A stretch of DNA of 64,000 bases from assembly GCF_050717535.1 (NCBI RefSeq), contig NZ_JBOITM010000073.1, positions 1-64,000 of the forward strand. Direction: 5' to 3'. This stretch comes from Clostridium_AD sp050717535 (GTDB taxonomy: Bacteria; Bacillota; Clostridia; Clostridiales; Clostridiaceae). This document shows positions 46,429 to 56,335 of the stretch, one piece after another. The notes beneath the pieces were generated by a model. The model saw nothing but the letters and a program-made list of their open reading frames with translations, was not told the DNA's origin and searched no databases. The stretch's first letter is position 1. Every line of letters begins with the position of its first letter. Position numbers and translations under genes: made by a program.

Positions 46429-47478
46429 TTACCTCTTTCTCATTTCTTTTATTTTGCTTTTTAAACTAAATATCCAAATGTACAATGCTGGTGAGTTTAA
46501 AAACATTTTAACCTTAAATAATATTTTAATGCTTTTTCCCTTGTAATGCCTCATGCTAGAAATTACTTCCTTATTGGGCGTTGGATACGCCCCTTCAATA
46601 TCATCATATAAGTTTTTAAAACTCTCTTTACTCAGTTCACCGGTTTTATATGTATAATCTAAACAGCAGTCAAAATTATATATATAGTTGTCCACAATAT
46701 GCTGGCTCTTTATTTTTTTAGCTATTGCATCTAGTTCACTGTTATCTATATCCATCAAGTATTTGTAGGTTCTTTGGAGTGCAGCTATTGTATCAAAACG
46801 TTTTATATTATAACTATTAGATATTGATGTTTCTCTTTGTACATAATAGCAAAGCACACTATCAATAAAAATCACATCTTTTGCCCTGGATAGTGCTTTA
46901 ATTGTAAATTCTTGATCTTCACCATTTACGCAACCTTGCGTATATTTTATATCATTCTGAATTAAAAACTCATTTCTATAAACGGCACTACCTGTATAAA
47001 TCCACATGTTCTTATGATTTATTATATTATTTAATGCGTCAATACCCGTCATCTCGCCCTGCTCTTTTTCAAATACATCAAAGTATTTTTTTATAATGGC
47101 CTTATTTTCATCCACTATATCGCATCCAAAACATATAATATCCCTGTCACTATAATCAATTTTTTCATATATACACTGCACCAAATTTTTAGATACATAG
47201 TCGTCTCCATCTAAAAACATTATGTATTTACCAATGGCTTTTCTCATTCCTGAATTTCTAGCTGAACTTACTCCACCGTTTGCCTTTGTTATTAATTCAA
47301 AATTATCAAGCTTACTTTCTCTTATTATAGAAGATACAATTTCTACTGTATTATCTGTGGAGCCATCATCTACTATAATTATTTCAAAGTTTTTTTCTGA
47401 TTGAACAATAAGTGAATTAATGGTGGTTCTTATATGTTTCTCTACATTGTAGGTGGGGATAATAATACTTAATTTCAT
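46429..47478 (-). CDS. GT2 glycosyltransferase, cluster 2 (a)
   Basis: 349 residues. LSIIIPTYNVEKHI, VDDGSTDNT at 36-44, GGVSSARNSGM at 68-78 and DGDD at 90-93 define the GT-A domain. Residues after about 250 are helical without membrane segments. Its ATG overlaps the upstream GT2 stop by 4 nt. Donor and linkage unknown. Confidence 0.88.
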   Translation of the reverse strand: MKLSIIIPTYNVEKHIRTTINSLIVQSEKNFEIIIVDDGSTDNTVEIVSSIIRESKLDNFELITKANGGVSSARNSGMRKAIGKYIMFLDGDDYVSKNLVQCIYEKIDYSDRDIICFGCDIVDENKAIIKKYFDVFEKEQGEMTGIDALNNIINHKNMWIYTGSAVYRNEFLIQNDIKYTQGCVNGEDQEFTIKALSRAKDVIFIDSVLCYYVQRETSISNSYNIKRFDTIAALQRTYKYLMDIDNSELDAIAKKIKSQHIVDNYIYNFDCCLDYTYKTGELSKESFKNLYDDIEGAYPTPNKEVISSMRHYKGKSIKILFKVKMFLNSPALYIWIFSLKSKIKEMRKR

Positions 47479-48527
47479 TTACTCTCCCCCTTAATGCTCC
47501 ACAGTTTGCCTTTCGCTTTAAGTAGTGTTTCCCTTATTATGATTCCTAAATATATAGTGCCTGTTTTCATAAGCATATAATTTATCTTATCTCTTAAGCT
47601 AAACCTTTTACTCTGCATAATGGAATCCTGATTTAAATCTTCTATTCTAACATTGCTCAAATTTTTAAAACACTCAAGCTCATTCTTTTCTTTTGTTATA
47701 GAATATCTTTTATAAAATAACACATTAGCTAAAAATAAATATTTCAGGCTAAATACTTTAAAATCCTCTTCATATTTATAATAAATTTCACTTTTGCTTA
47801 AACTACTTTTAATCTCATCAACAGTAGTTATTATATCTCCACCCGCCTTGAAAGTAGGTACTTTAGTTATAGCACCCTCCCTTTGAACATAAAAATAAAG
47901 AGATTCATTTATAAAACCTATTCTTTGTGCATTAAATAATAGTTCAAATGTTGTTCCAATATCTTCATAAAGACGTCCCACTGGGTATCTAATTTTATTG
48001 TCAATGAATAAACTTCTACGATATAGCTTATTCCAAGCATAAGAGGGAATATTATTTAGCAAGTATTCACGTGTACCCTCAACTTTATCATAGCTGCAAT
48101 TACAATCTATAACATTCTTCTCTTGCCCAATTTCTCTGCCGATAGTATCCACCTTTGTTAAATTACATGCTACCAGGTCCAGTTTCCCATCTTCTGCACT
48201 GTTATACATGGTTTTTATCATTGTTTCATCTATATAATCATCACTATCAATAAAAGCAATATATTTACCTCTAGCAATTGCAATTCCACTGTTTCTTGCG
48301 AAGCTAAGTCCTCCATTTTCCTGATTTACAACGCGAATATTTGAATGTCTATTTTCAAAAATATCTACTATCTTCATGCTCTCATCCGTGCAACCGTCAT
48401 TAACAACTATGATTTCAATACCTCGAAGTGTTTGACCCACAGCACTAGATAGACATTTTTCAATATAATCCTCTACATTATAAACAGGTATTATTATGCT
48501 GACCTTAATTTCCGATAAATTCTCCAT
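47475..48527 (-). CDS. GT2 glycosyltransferase, cluster 2 (b)
   Basis: About 350 residues. VSIIIPVYNVEDYI, VNDGCTDES, GGLSFARNSGI and the DSDD metal site (94-97) are GT2 hallmarks; the 35 residues after DSDD differ from the downstream paralogue, suggesting a different acceptor. GGAGG lies 5 nt before the ATG at 48527, which I prefer to the ORF start at 48539. It precedes the other GT2 gene with a 4-nt overlap. Confidence 0.88.
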   Translation of the reverse strand: MENLSEIKVSIIIPVYNVEDYIEKCLSSAVGQTLRGIEIIVVNDGCTDESMKIVDIFENRHSNIRVVNQENGGLSFARNSGIAIARGKYIAFIDSDDYIDETMIKTMYNSAEDGKLDLVACNLTKVDTIGREIGQEKNVIDCNCSYDKVEGTREYLLNNIPSYAWNKLYRRSLFIDNKIRYPVGRLYEDIGTTFELLFNAQRIGFINESLYFYVQREGAITKVPTFKAGGDIITTVDEIKSSLSKSEIYYKYEEDFKVFSLKYLFLANVLFYKRYSITKEKNELECFKNLSNVRIEDLNQDSIMQSKRFSLRDKINYMLMKTGTIYLGIIIRETLLKAKGKLWSIKGESK

Positions 48528-48591
48528 TTGGACCTCCATTACTTATACTAACTTGATTTTTATGGTGGTTTATTTTTATGGTGGTTTATTT

Positions 48592-49929
48592 TTATATTAC
48601 TTCCTTTTTATAGCGCTTTAATCTTTTATAATTAATAATTCCTACTTTATGCTTAGACTTTTTCTTCCCCAAGGCGCCTATCTCATTTTCTGCTTGTTGT
48701 CTTTTACGTGCCTTATAATCTATTATAAATAAATAAAGCGGGAAGGTGTAAAATGCATAGCTATCAAATTGTACATATAAATATGAAATAATTAGCAGAT
48801 CAAAAATATTTTCCTTGTTTTTAATTACCTTTGAAAATATTAGAAGCATAATAGTTATAAACCATAATACCCCCATCTCACTTATTAGCCTTATAGGCAT
48901 ACAAAATAATTGATTTTCCTTTGAATTAGCCAGCACCGCAACCTCACTTGTGTAAGGATTTGCATATTCCTCTAATGCATCAACAAACCCATATTGCAGA
49001 AAATAATAAGAATTCCCAAGTCCTGCACCAAATAATGCTTTCATGGGTTCGTTCTCATAGCCCTTTATAGAACTATTTATCCGGAAATATCTTGCTGACA
49101 GTGACGGATCACTATATATCATATCAGTGTAGGTATCTCCATTTAACATTTTAGTAACCCGTGTATTCCCCTGTATTTGTAATGCCAGGCCACCAGATAT
49201 AAAGATAATCAAGATAAATACTATCATTTTTTTAGAGAACTTTATCTTTTTCTGAACTAAGAATTTCGCAACTACAAGTGTAAGAATAACCACAAAATCC
49301 ACTAAAAATCTAGCACTATCTCCGGATATTAAGGTGAGTGCGCAAAATAATGAAATTAATATAATTAACTTCTTCTTTAGCAATTTATCTTTAATTGATA
49401 TACATACTAAATACAGCACACCCGCTATATGTAGCGAAATAAAGGATGGTTCCGTAAAAGAAAATGCAAGTCTACTGTAATACCTTTTTTCTATTAATTG
49501 AAATAATGACAACACAAAGCCTACTCCACCTTTTAATGCAATAAACTTAACTACTCCGTAAAAAAAAGACAGACTATATGCAAAAATTAAAATCTTAACA
49601 TCTTTTTTAACATCTTTTTCACGAATTATGTATCTAATATATAGGGATAAATAAAATAAAATCCCAAATGATAGTGTGACTATGCCATCTATTGTGTTTG
49701 CTATGTCCGGTTTGTAAAATAAATATAGGGTAGACGAATAGACTGCTATTATTACAAACAAGAAAACATATTTTGAATTTACGCAAATGCTCTCCACTAA
49801 TTCTTTTAAACTAGTAATGGCATAAAATGCAAATAATATTGGTGAAATAGTTGCCCACCCTTTAGAAGGCGCGAAAAATAAATTATCAAATGGGATAAAA
49901 AATACTGCTAATTTAAATAAAAACTCCAT
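48592..49929 (-). CDS. Wzy-type polymerase, cluster 2
   Basis: About 445 residues, 10-12 membrane segments, with a large outside loop (about 255-335) containing SLSARYFRINSSIKGYENEP and LFGAGLGNSYYFLQYG, the usual R...W/GxG-N pattern of O-antigen polymerases. GAAGGAGAGG lies 5 nt before the ATG at 49929, so the 8-codon longer ORF is unlikely. The C-terminus ends in a lysine-rich tail (RKRQQAENEIGALGKKKSKH). It would polymerise cluster 2 units. Confidence 0.8.
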   Translation of the reverse strand: MEFLFKLAVFFIPFDNLFFAPSKGWATISPILFAFYAITSLKELVESICVNSKYVFLFVIIAVYSSTLYLFYKPDIANTIDGIVTLSFGILFYLSLYIRYIIREKDVKKDVKILIFAYSLSFFYGVVKFIALKGGVGFVLSLFQLIEKRYYSRLAFSFTEPSFISLHIAGVLYLVCISIKDKLLKKKLIILISLFCALTLISGDSARFLVDFVVILTLVVAKFLVQKKIKFSKKMIVFILIIFISGGLALQIQGNTRVTKMLNGDTYTDMIYSDPSLSARYFRINSSIKGYENEPMKALFGAGLGNSYYFLQYGFVDALEEYANPYTSEVAVLANSKENQLFCMPIRLISEMGVLWFITIMLLIFSKVIKNKENIFDLLIISYLYVQFDSYAFYTFPLYLFIIDYKARKRQQAENEIGALGKKKSKHKVGIINYKRLKRYKKEVI

Positions 49930-50027
49930 TAATACCTCTCCTTCACATACCATTACTCATTATATTAAACTTAAACTCTAGGACTTGTGATATTACTAAA
50001 AAAGGTATAATAGATTCTAAATCGGCT

Positions 50028-51122
50028 TTAGTAGTCCAATACATCATTAAACACATTATCCATCTTATTTATGTACTTTGCCTGCGTAAACATATTCAGC
50101 ACTTTTTTTCTATTATTTAAAATTACTCTTTTCTGCTCATCTCTGTTCCCTTCAATGGACAACAATAATTTATATATGTCCTCATGATTATCATAATCAA
50201 CAAAATAACCATTTTCATTTTGCTCTATTAAATCTGGTATACCAGCATAATCCGTAGTTATAATAGACATTCCATTTGCCATACCCTCTATAATAGATAT
50301 GGGCTGACCTTCTTTTGGATATCTAGTTAAAAGCATAAATATATCTCCTTGCTTCAACATATCTAACTTTTCATTTCCCTTAACTATACCTCTATAATCA
50401 ATAATATCTTGAAGACTATTTGTATTTACGTATTCAATAAACTGCTTTTTATCTTCCTCATCGTAAAACTTGCCTGCAAAAATAAAATTAAATCTTTCCT
50501 CATTATTATCCTTGCATATCTTGGCTACTTGTAACATGTCTTTGTATCCTTTGCTTTCAATAAAATTACTCAAATATACTATATCTAACTTTTCTTTATT
50601 ATCTAAATTTTTCATTTTTAAATCGAATTTGTCCCTACTAATTAAATATTGTTCATCAACACAATTTTCTACAACCTTTATCTTATTATTTGCCACAATA
50701 CCCTTAAATATGTGTTTAAGAGAATTCCCAAGTACTATAGCTCCACTGAGCTTGCTGAAAAGCTTCAAATTAATTTTCTTAATAATACTCTTGCAATCCT
50801 TGTCCACCATAGTTCTATAATAGCCACCATGTAAATGAACTAATATCTTTTTTTTCTTCATAAGTAACATCTTAATTATTATTAAATCTCTTATATTTCC
50901 CCCTGTAGTCTGGGAAATAGTTAAATAATATAAATCAGCATCATCACTAATAATCTTAAAAATATTTGAAATTATGCGTTTATTATTTGTAATATCCACA
51001 TTGCTAAATTCATATTTTTCTGCTAGCTCTGAATTATATAAGGTATCCACAGCCTTAGATAATCCATGTATTGGGGGTGGAAACTGTGCTATAAAACATA
51101 TTTTCTTTTTAATAATAATCAC
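50028..51122 (-). CDS. GT4 glycosyltransferase, cluster 2 (a)
   Basis: 364 residues. KICFIAQFPPPIHGLSKAV start, VVENCVDEQYL, VYLSNFIESKGYKDMLQVA, FAGKFYDEEDK and EGQPISIIEGMANGMSII, which fits the GT4 E-x7-E pattern. The ORF opens at a GTG (51122) just inside the upstream spacer; an AGAAGGTGAT site is too close to it, and no ATG follows nearby, so the exact start is unsettled. It follows the upstream GT4 gene after 3 nt. Confidence 0.85.
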   Translation of the reverse strand: MIIIKKKICFIAQFPPPIHGLSKAVDTLYNSELAEKYEFSNVDITNNKRIISNIFKIISDDADLYYLTISQTTGGNIRDLIIIKMLLMKKKKILVHLHGGYYRTMVDKDCKSIIKKINLKLFSKLSGAIVLGNSLKHIFKGIVANNKIKVVENCVDEQYLISRDKFDLKMKNLDNKEKLDIVYLSNFIESKGYKDMLQVAKICKDNNEERFNFIFAGKFYDEEDKKQFIEYVNTNSLQDIIDYRGIVKGNEKLDMLKQGDIFMLLTRYPKEGQPISIIEGMANGMSIITTDYAGIPDLIEQNENGYFVDYDNHEDIYKLLLSIEGNRDEQKRVILNNRKKVLNMFTQAKYINKMDNVFNDVLDY

Positions 51123-51125
51123 CTT

Positions 51126-52364
51126 CTATCTAAGATTTAACATCTCTGCATATCTATCTATTGAAGCATCTTTTTTAAGTTTATCTTCTATAGTTTTTCT
51201 ACCACGTGCACCCAACTTCACAAAACTTTCCTTGTGCTGAATAATTTCAGTTATGGTGGATTTAATGTTTGCATAATCTCCTGGACATACACATTTCCCA
51301 CAATTAGAATTTTCAATCAAAAGTCTTGCCTCTGATCCCTCTTCTAAAACTCCTAAAACTGATTTACCTGATGCCATTACTCCATAAATCTTACTAGGTA
51401 CAGAAATTCCCTTTATACCCTTAGCATTAGTAACTAAATGTGCATCTGCTGCATTAAGCGAATAAATTAAATCCTTCTTATCCTGATAAGGTATAAATTT
51501 AACATTATCTAAGCCGTTTTCTTCCACATAATCAACTAGTGTCTGTTTCATAATACCGTCACCCACAAAAGCAAAAACAACATCCTCTTCATGTTTAAAA
51601 TCACCAATAACTTTGATAATATTCTCCAAATCATAATAAAGACCTATATTACCTGAACACATAAATACAAACTTATCATTTAATCCATATTTCTCTTTAA
51701 AAGACACAACCTTAGGATTTTCAGCTGGTAGTGGATATATTTGTTTTTCATCTATCCAGTTATTTATAACAACATTTTCTGGAACATCTTTCCCCTGGAA
51801 TCTGTTTTCTAGTGTTTTTTTCATATCTCTACCCACTATCACAACAGTATCAGCTTTTTTGCAACTATATTTATCTAGTGCTTTTGCAAACTTTAAGATA
51901 AATTTACTTTTAGAATAGCCTACTGCTTCTGTTTGCTCTGGGTTAAAATCTTGAATGTTATATATATATTTAGCTCTTTTTAGCTTTTTACCTATGACTC
52001 CTAGTAGTCCACCTAAAATTGGTGGTTGAGATATACTAAAAACCACATCTTGTTTACCAGCACTAAAAGTAGCGATAATTGCATTGAAAAAATATGCTAA
52101 GATATTTTTCACTCTACTGATTTTATTTTTCTTTTGGAACTCAGGCACTCTCACCCTTAAAAGATGCATACCCTTAAAATCTTCTCTATGTATTCTTTTT
52201 CTTTTATATCTACACTCTACCTTGCCATCATAACTAGGCACTACACAAATTACTGTTATATCAAACTCTTCCTTAAGGCCTTCACATAACTCTGTTAATA
52301 TTTGCCCAGTAGATGCTACATCTGGATAAAAGTAATGTGCATATACCAATAGTTTTCTCTTCAT
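51126..52364 (-). CDS. GT4 glycosyltransferase, cluster 2 (b), WbuB/WcaI-like
   Basis: 412 residues. VYAHYFYPDVASTGQILTEL, SISQPPILGGLLG, NIQDFNPEQTEAVG, FVFMCSGNIGLYYDLENII and GISVPSKIYGVMASGKSVL are the order seen in WbuB-type N-acetylfucosaminyl/fucosyl transferases. The SxPSKxYxxMA motif is characteristic. AGGAGC precedes the ATG. Fucosyl-type donor is an inference from family and from the adjacent GDP-fucose genes. Confidence 0.87.
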   Translation of the reverse strand: MKRKLLVYAHYFYPDVASTGQILTELCEGLKEEFDITVICVVPSYDGKVECRYKRKRIHREDFKGMHLLRVRVPEFQKKNKISRVKNILAYFFNAIIATFSAGKQDVVFSISQPPILGGLLGVIGKKLKRAKYIYNIQDFNPEQTEAVGYSKSKFILKFAKALDKYSCKKADTVVIVGRDMKKTLENRFQGKDVPENVVINNWIDEKQIYPLPAENPKVVSFKEKYGLNDKFVFMCSGNIGLYYDLENIIKVIGDFKHEEDVVFAFVGDGIMKQTLVDYVEENGLDNVKFIPYQDKKDLIYSLNAADAHLVTNAKGIKGISVPSKIYGVMASGKSVLGVLEEGSEARLLIENSNCGKCVCPGDYANIKSTITEIIQHKESFVKLGARGRKTIEDKLKKDASIDRYAEMLNLR

Positions 52365-52456
52365 AATATAATTTGCTCCTTTTTATAGCTTGTACTTACA
52401 TTATTGTTTAATCGTTGATCTTAATGTTATTGTTTAATCAATTTTTTTTAAAATTT

Positions 52457-53041
52457 CTAAAGACTGTTTAACTCTTGGTTGTTATCTAATCTTTTGATTA
52501 TTCTAGCAGGATTACCTGCAATAACAACGTCTGCTGGGAATTTACCACTTACTACACTTCCAGCTCCAACCACCGAGTTATCACCAATTTCAGCTCCTTT
52601 TAATATAATTGAATTACAACCTACAAAAACATTTTCACCGATTTTAATAGGTTTTTTACCTACCATAGCCATGTTATTCATTTTTCTATCCTCTGCCTGG
52701 ATAGGGTGAAAATCATGGTCTAATATTTTGACATTTCCACCTATATTAGTATAATTTCCTATTTCTATTAACGCCTTAGAATAAATTGTAGCCCCGGAAA
52801 TCCCCACATTATTCCCAATGTGTATCTTTCCTTCTTCTCTAGCAACAATTATTGTTCTTTGATATAATCCAACTAAATTAGATAGAAAATCACTTTTTAT
52901 AAGGCAATCATTTCCTATGGTTAGCTCTGCACTTTTCTGCTTGAAAATAACAGGAAGTCCAACCAAATTTAAATGTTCTCCATATTGAACCTTATTAAAT
53001 TTCATAAATACTTTAAAATAATTACTTTTAAATTTAAACAT
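52457..53041 (-). CDS. Hexapeptide O-acetyltransferase, cluster 2
   Basis: About 194 residues from the ATG at 53041. Repeat turns include HIGNNVGISGATIYS, EIGNYTNIGGNVKILDHDFH, IGENVFVGCNSIILKG and IGDNSVVGAGSVVSG, ending in AGNPARIIKRLDN: a WcaF/NodL-like acetyltransferase. ATG overlaps the fcl stop (ATGTTTAA) with AAGGA upstream; the ORF reaching 53125 lies inside fcl and is rejected. Likely acetylates a sugar of the cluster 2 unit. Confidence 0.85.
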   Translation of the reverse strand: MFKFKSNYFKVFMKFNKVQYGEHLNLVGLPVIFKQKSAELTIGNDCLIKSDFLSNLVGLYQRTIIVAREEGKIHIGNNVGISGATIYSKALIEIGNYTNIGGNVKILDHDFHPIQAEDRKMNNMAMVGKKPIKIGENVFVGCNSIILKGAEIGDNSVVGAGSVVSGKFPADVVIAGNPARIIKRLDNNQELNSL

Positions 53042-53969
53042 TTTTATAATTTTCCTTAAACCACTCGTAAGCCATCTTAACTCCATCTTCAAGTTCCACT
53101 TTATACTTCCAGCCTGTAGCTTCAAGTTTGCTTACATCTAATAGTTTTCTCATAGTACCATCTGGCTTGTCTGTATTAAACTTTAATTCGCCCTTAAACC
53201 CAACAACTCTTTTAACCATCTCTGCCAATTGACCTATAGTAAGTTCCTTACCAGTACCTACGTTCACATGCTCTTCACCATCATAATTTTCCAGTAGGAA
53301 CACACATGCATCCGCCATATCATCTACATATAAAAACTCTCTAAGTGGTTTACCTGATCCCCATACTTCAACTGATGGTTCATTGTTAACTTTAGCTTCA
53401 TGAAACTTTCTAATAAGTGCAGGCATAACATGTGAATTATTCAAATCATAATTATCATTAGGCCCATAAAGATTAGTTGGCATACAGCTTATAAAATTAT
53501 CACCATATTCTCTTTTGAAAAACTGACACATCTTAAGTCCTGAAATTTTAGCTATAGCATATCCTTCGTTTGTTGGCTCAAGATATCCTGAAAGTAAATA
53601 TTCCTCTTTAATTGGTTGAGGACACATTTTTGGATATATACAAGAGCTTCCTAAAAACAAAAGCTTTGAAGTCTTAAAATCATGTGCAGCCTTAATAACA
53701 TTATTTTGTATTTCCATGTTTTCATAAATAAAATCTGCTGGATATGATTCGTTAGCTCCAATTCCGCCAACCTTGGCCGCAGCGAGTACCACATAAGCCG
53801 GTTTTTCACTCTCGAAAAAACTTCTAACCGCTAATTGATCCATTAAATCTAGCTCTCTATGATTTTTTTCTAATATATTTGTATATCCTTTTGCTTTTAA
53901 GTTTCTAACTATAGCTGAGCCTACAAGTCCGTGACTTCCAGCTACATAAATTTTACTATTCACATTCAT
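53034..53969 (-). CDS. fcl: GDP-L-fucose synthase, copy 2
   Basis: 311 residues. Same motifs as the copy at 18837: GSHGLVG at the cofactor site, GSSCIYP, and the Tyr-x3-Lys of GYAIAKISG. Where copy 1 has GHRG this one has GSHG. Most residues are identical between the copies, so they are recent paralogues or horizontally shared modules. AGGAAGTG precedes the ATG. Order manC-gmd-fcl matches cluster 1. Confidence 0.95.
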   Translation of the reverse strand: MNVNSKIYVAGSHGLVGSAIVRNLKAKGYTNILEKNHRELDLMDQLAVRSFFESEKPAYVVLAAAKVGGIGANESYPADFIYENMEIQNNVIKAAHDFKTSKLLFLGSSCIYPKMCPQPIKEEYLLSGYLEPTNEGYAIAKISGLKMCQFFKREYGDNFISCMPTNLYGPNDNYDLNNSHVMPALIRKFHEAKVNNEPSVEVWGSGKPLREFLYVDDMADACVFLLENYDGEEHVNVGTGKELTIGQLAEMVKRVVGFKGELKFNTDKPDGTMRKLLDVSKLEATGWKYKVELEDGVKMAYEWFKENYKNV

Positions 53970-54062
53970 AACAACACTTCCTTATATATTTAAAAATTCA
54001 TTGTATAATTAATTTAACTATTATCTAATCACAACTTTTGCTGCAGTTATAGCGGGCTGTTC

Positions 54063-55163
54063 TTACGCTATACCAACTTTTGCTTGAAATCTATCATTTT
54101 TTGCCATATCCATATACTCATCTGAACTAATTCCAGCCAGTTCTTTCATATCAGAATCCACCATCATCTTAACTAGAGCTTTAAAACTAACTTTTCTCTC
54201 CCAATTAAGTTCTGTTTCAGCCTTAGTGCAGTCTCCCCAAAGTAATTCAACCTCAGCAAGTCTGAAATATTTAGGATTTATCTCAACTAATATTTCTCCA
54301 GTTTTTTTATCGTGCCCTTTTTCCTCTACTCCTGTACCTTCCCACTCTATATCTATACCAATTTCTTTAAATGATAATTCTACAAACTCACGAACAGTAT
54401 GAGTTTCATTAGTAGCTATAACAACATCTTGTGGTTTATCTTGTTGAAGCAATAACCACATAGCCTCTACATAGTCTCCTGCAAAGCCCCAATCTCTTTT
54501 TGCATCCATATTACCAAGAGATAGTCTTTCTTGTTTCCCGGCCACAATATTCGCCACTGCTCGTGTTACCTTTCTAGTAACAAAAGTTTCTCCACGTCTA
54601 GGAGATTCATGATTAAAAAGTATTCCGTTACAAGCAAATAAATCATAAGCTTCTCTATAGTTTACAGTCATCCAGTAAGAATATAACTTTGCTACTCCAT
54701 AAGGACTCTTTGGATAAAAAGGTGTTTTCTCACTTTGTGGCGCTGTGCCTGGCAGTCCACCGAAAAGTTCTGAAGTAGAAGCCTGATAAAATTTGCATTT
54801 TAATCCGCTTTCTTTTATAGCATCCAAAATTCTGAGTGTTCCTATACCATCTGTTTCTGCAGTGTACTCTGGCACTTCAAAAGATACCTGAACGTGACTT
54901 TGAGCTCCCAAATTGTATATTTCATCTGGTCTAACTTTTTCTATTATTCTATTTAAATTACTTGAATCTGTTAAATCTCCATGATGAAGAAACAGTGTTA
55001 CATTCCCTATCAACGGGTCTTCAAACAAATGATCTATTCGCTTTGTATTAAATGAACTAGCACGCCTAATTATTCCGTGTACCTCATAACCTTTTTCTAA
55101 TAATAATTCCGTTAAATAAGATCCATCTTGTCCTGTTATTCCTGTTATTAATGCTGTCTTCAT
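54063..55163 (-). CDS. gmd: GDP-mannose 4,6-dehydratase, copy 2
   Basis: 366 residues. GITGQDGSYL, TSELFGG, YPKSPYGVAKLY (Tyr-x3-Lys) and FNHESPRRGETFVTRKVTRA identify the enzyme. Nearly the same length and sequence as copy 1 at 19843 except for the C-terminal tail (MAKNDRFQAKVGIA versus AEAATTK). Between manC (42 nt gap) and fcl (93 nt gap). Confidence 0.95.
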   Translation of the reverse strand: MKTALITGITGQDGSYLTELLLEKGYEVHGIIRRASSFNTKRIDHLFEDPLIGNVTLFLHHGDLTDSSNLNRIIEKVRPDEIYNLGAQSHVQVSFEVPEYTAETDGIGTLRILDAIKESGLKCKFYQASTSELFGGLPGTAPQSEKTPFYPKSPYGVAKLYSYWMTVNYREAYDLFACNGILFNHESPRRGETFVTRKVTRAVANIVAGKQERLSLGNMDAKRDWGFAGDYVEAMWLLLQQDKPQDVVIATNETHTVREFVELSFKEIGIDIEWEGTGVEEKGHDKKTGEILVEINPKYFRLAEVELLWGDCTKAETELNWERKVSFKALVKMMVDSDMKELAGISSDEYMDMAKNDRFQAKVGIA

Positions 55164-55204
55164 ATGTAATACTCCCTTTCAAACTAACCTATTATATTTT
55201 TCTA

Positions 55205-56254
55205 CTACCCAATTCTACTTTTAAGTTCTTTTATATTCTCCATCTCGTCTTTATTGCCAACAAATATCATATCGTCATTTTCAACCACAAATATATCCGC
55301 AAGTCCTGCGATAACTATAGGTTTACCATTACTAATAATAATGTTATTGCTACAATCAAAGTTACGTACATTACCCATACAAACATTGTTGTCGCTATCT
55401 TTCTCCCTATATCTTTCTACGGACTCCCAACTTCCCACATCATCCCAACCAAAATCTGATGGAATAACATATATATCTTTTACTTTTTCCATAATTCCAA
55501 AATCCACTGATATATTGTCCACATCATTATATTTTTCCTGGAGCACCCTGCCATAATCTTCATCGCTAGCCCCTGCTATTTCACTTAGCACATTAAAAGT
55601 GTTCTTCAAATATTGCTTAGTAAGTCTCAATATGTTGGCAGCCTTCCAAATAAACATCCCGCCATTCCAAAGATATTTTCCATCTTTTAAATACTCTTTA
55701 GCCTTATGTAAATCCGGTTTCTCTACAAATTTTTCTACGTGTCTAACTTCGCATCCATTAATTGCACAATTCATATCACTGTAATTTATGTAGCCATAAC
55801 CCACTTCAGGTCTATCTGGTTTCATACCAATAGTTACTATAGCTTCTCTATTTTCACTAACAAATTCATCAGCGCAGTTTAATACTTCAAGGAAATTCTC
55901 TTCATCTTGTATAAGGTGATCTGATGGAAGCACTGCTATAGTAGCATCCTCATATATCCTGTTAATGTGGAATGCCGAAAGAGCAATACAAGGTGCTGTA
56001 TTCTTGCCTACGGGTTCCATAATAATGTTTCTATGTGGCAAAGTAGGTAACTGCTCCACAACCAAATCCCTATACTTAGTGCCTGTTACTATAAATATTC
56101 TTTCTATAGGAATAAGATTTTCTAATCTCTTCACACTCATTTGAATCATTGTGTCTTCACCTGTAAGATTCAGAAACTGTTTAGGTTTTTCTTCCGTGGA
56201 CAAGGGCCAAAATCTACTCCCTTTTCCACCAGCCATAATTAACGCACATAACAT
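55205..56254 (-). CDS. manC: Mannose-1-phosphate guanylyltransferase, copy 2
   Basis: 349 residues. IMAGGKGSRFWPLS, VEPVGKNTAPCIALSAFHI, VLPSDH, FVEKPD and DFGWDDVGSW. A serine replaces the usual threonine in GKG(T)R, a tolerated change. Single-domain form like copy 1. GGGAGGAAATA precedes the ATG. It is the second gene of cluster 2 and supplies GDP-mannose for gmd. Confidence 0.93.
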   Translation of the reverse strand: MLCALIMAGGKGSRFWPLSTEEKPKQFLNLTGEDTMIQMSVKRLENLIPIERIFIVTGTKYRDLVVEQLPTLPHRNIIMEPVGKNTAPCIALSAFHINRIYEDATIAVLPSDHLIQDEENFLEVLNCADEFVSENREAIVTIGMKPDRPEVGYGYINYSDMNCAINGCEVRHVEKFVEKPDLHKAKEYLKDGKYLWNGGMFIWKAANILRLTKQYLKNTFNVLSEIAGASDEDYGRVLQEKYNDVDNISVDFGIMEKVKDIYVIPSDFGWDDVGSWESVERYREKDSDNNVCMGNVRNFDCSNNIIISNGKPIVIAGLADIFVVENDDMIFVGNKDEMENIKELKSRIG

Positions 56255-56335
56255 ATTTATTTCCTCCCTTACTAATTCATTAAATTAATAAACCACTGCT
56301 GCATACTCAAACTCCTAACTGCCAACTATCAACTG

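Noticed and set aside
53042..53125. Longer start for the cluster 2 hexapeptide acetyltransferase
   Set aside because: It lies inside fcl in another frame, and the ATG at 53041 overlaps the fcl stop with its own AAGGA site, so the shorter start is right.
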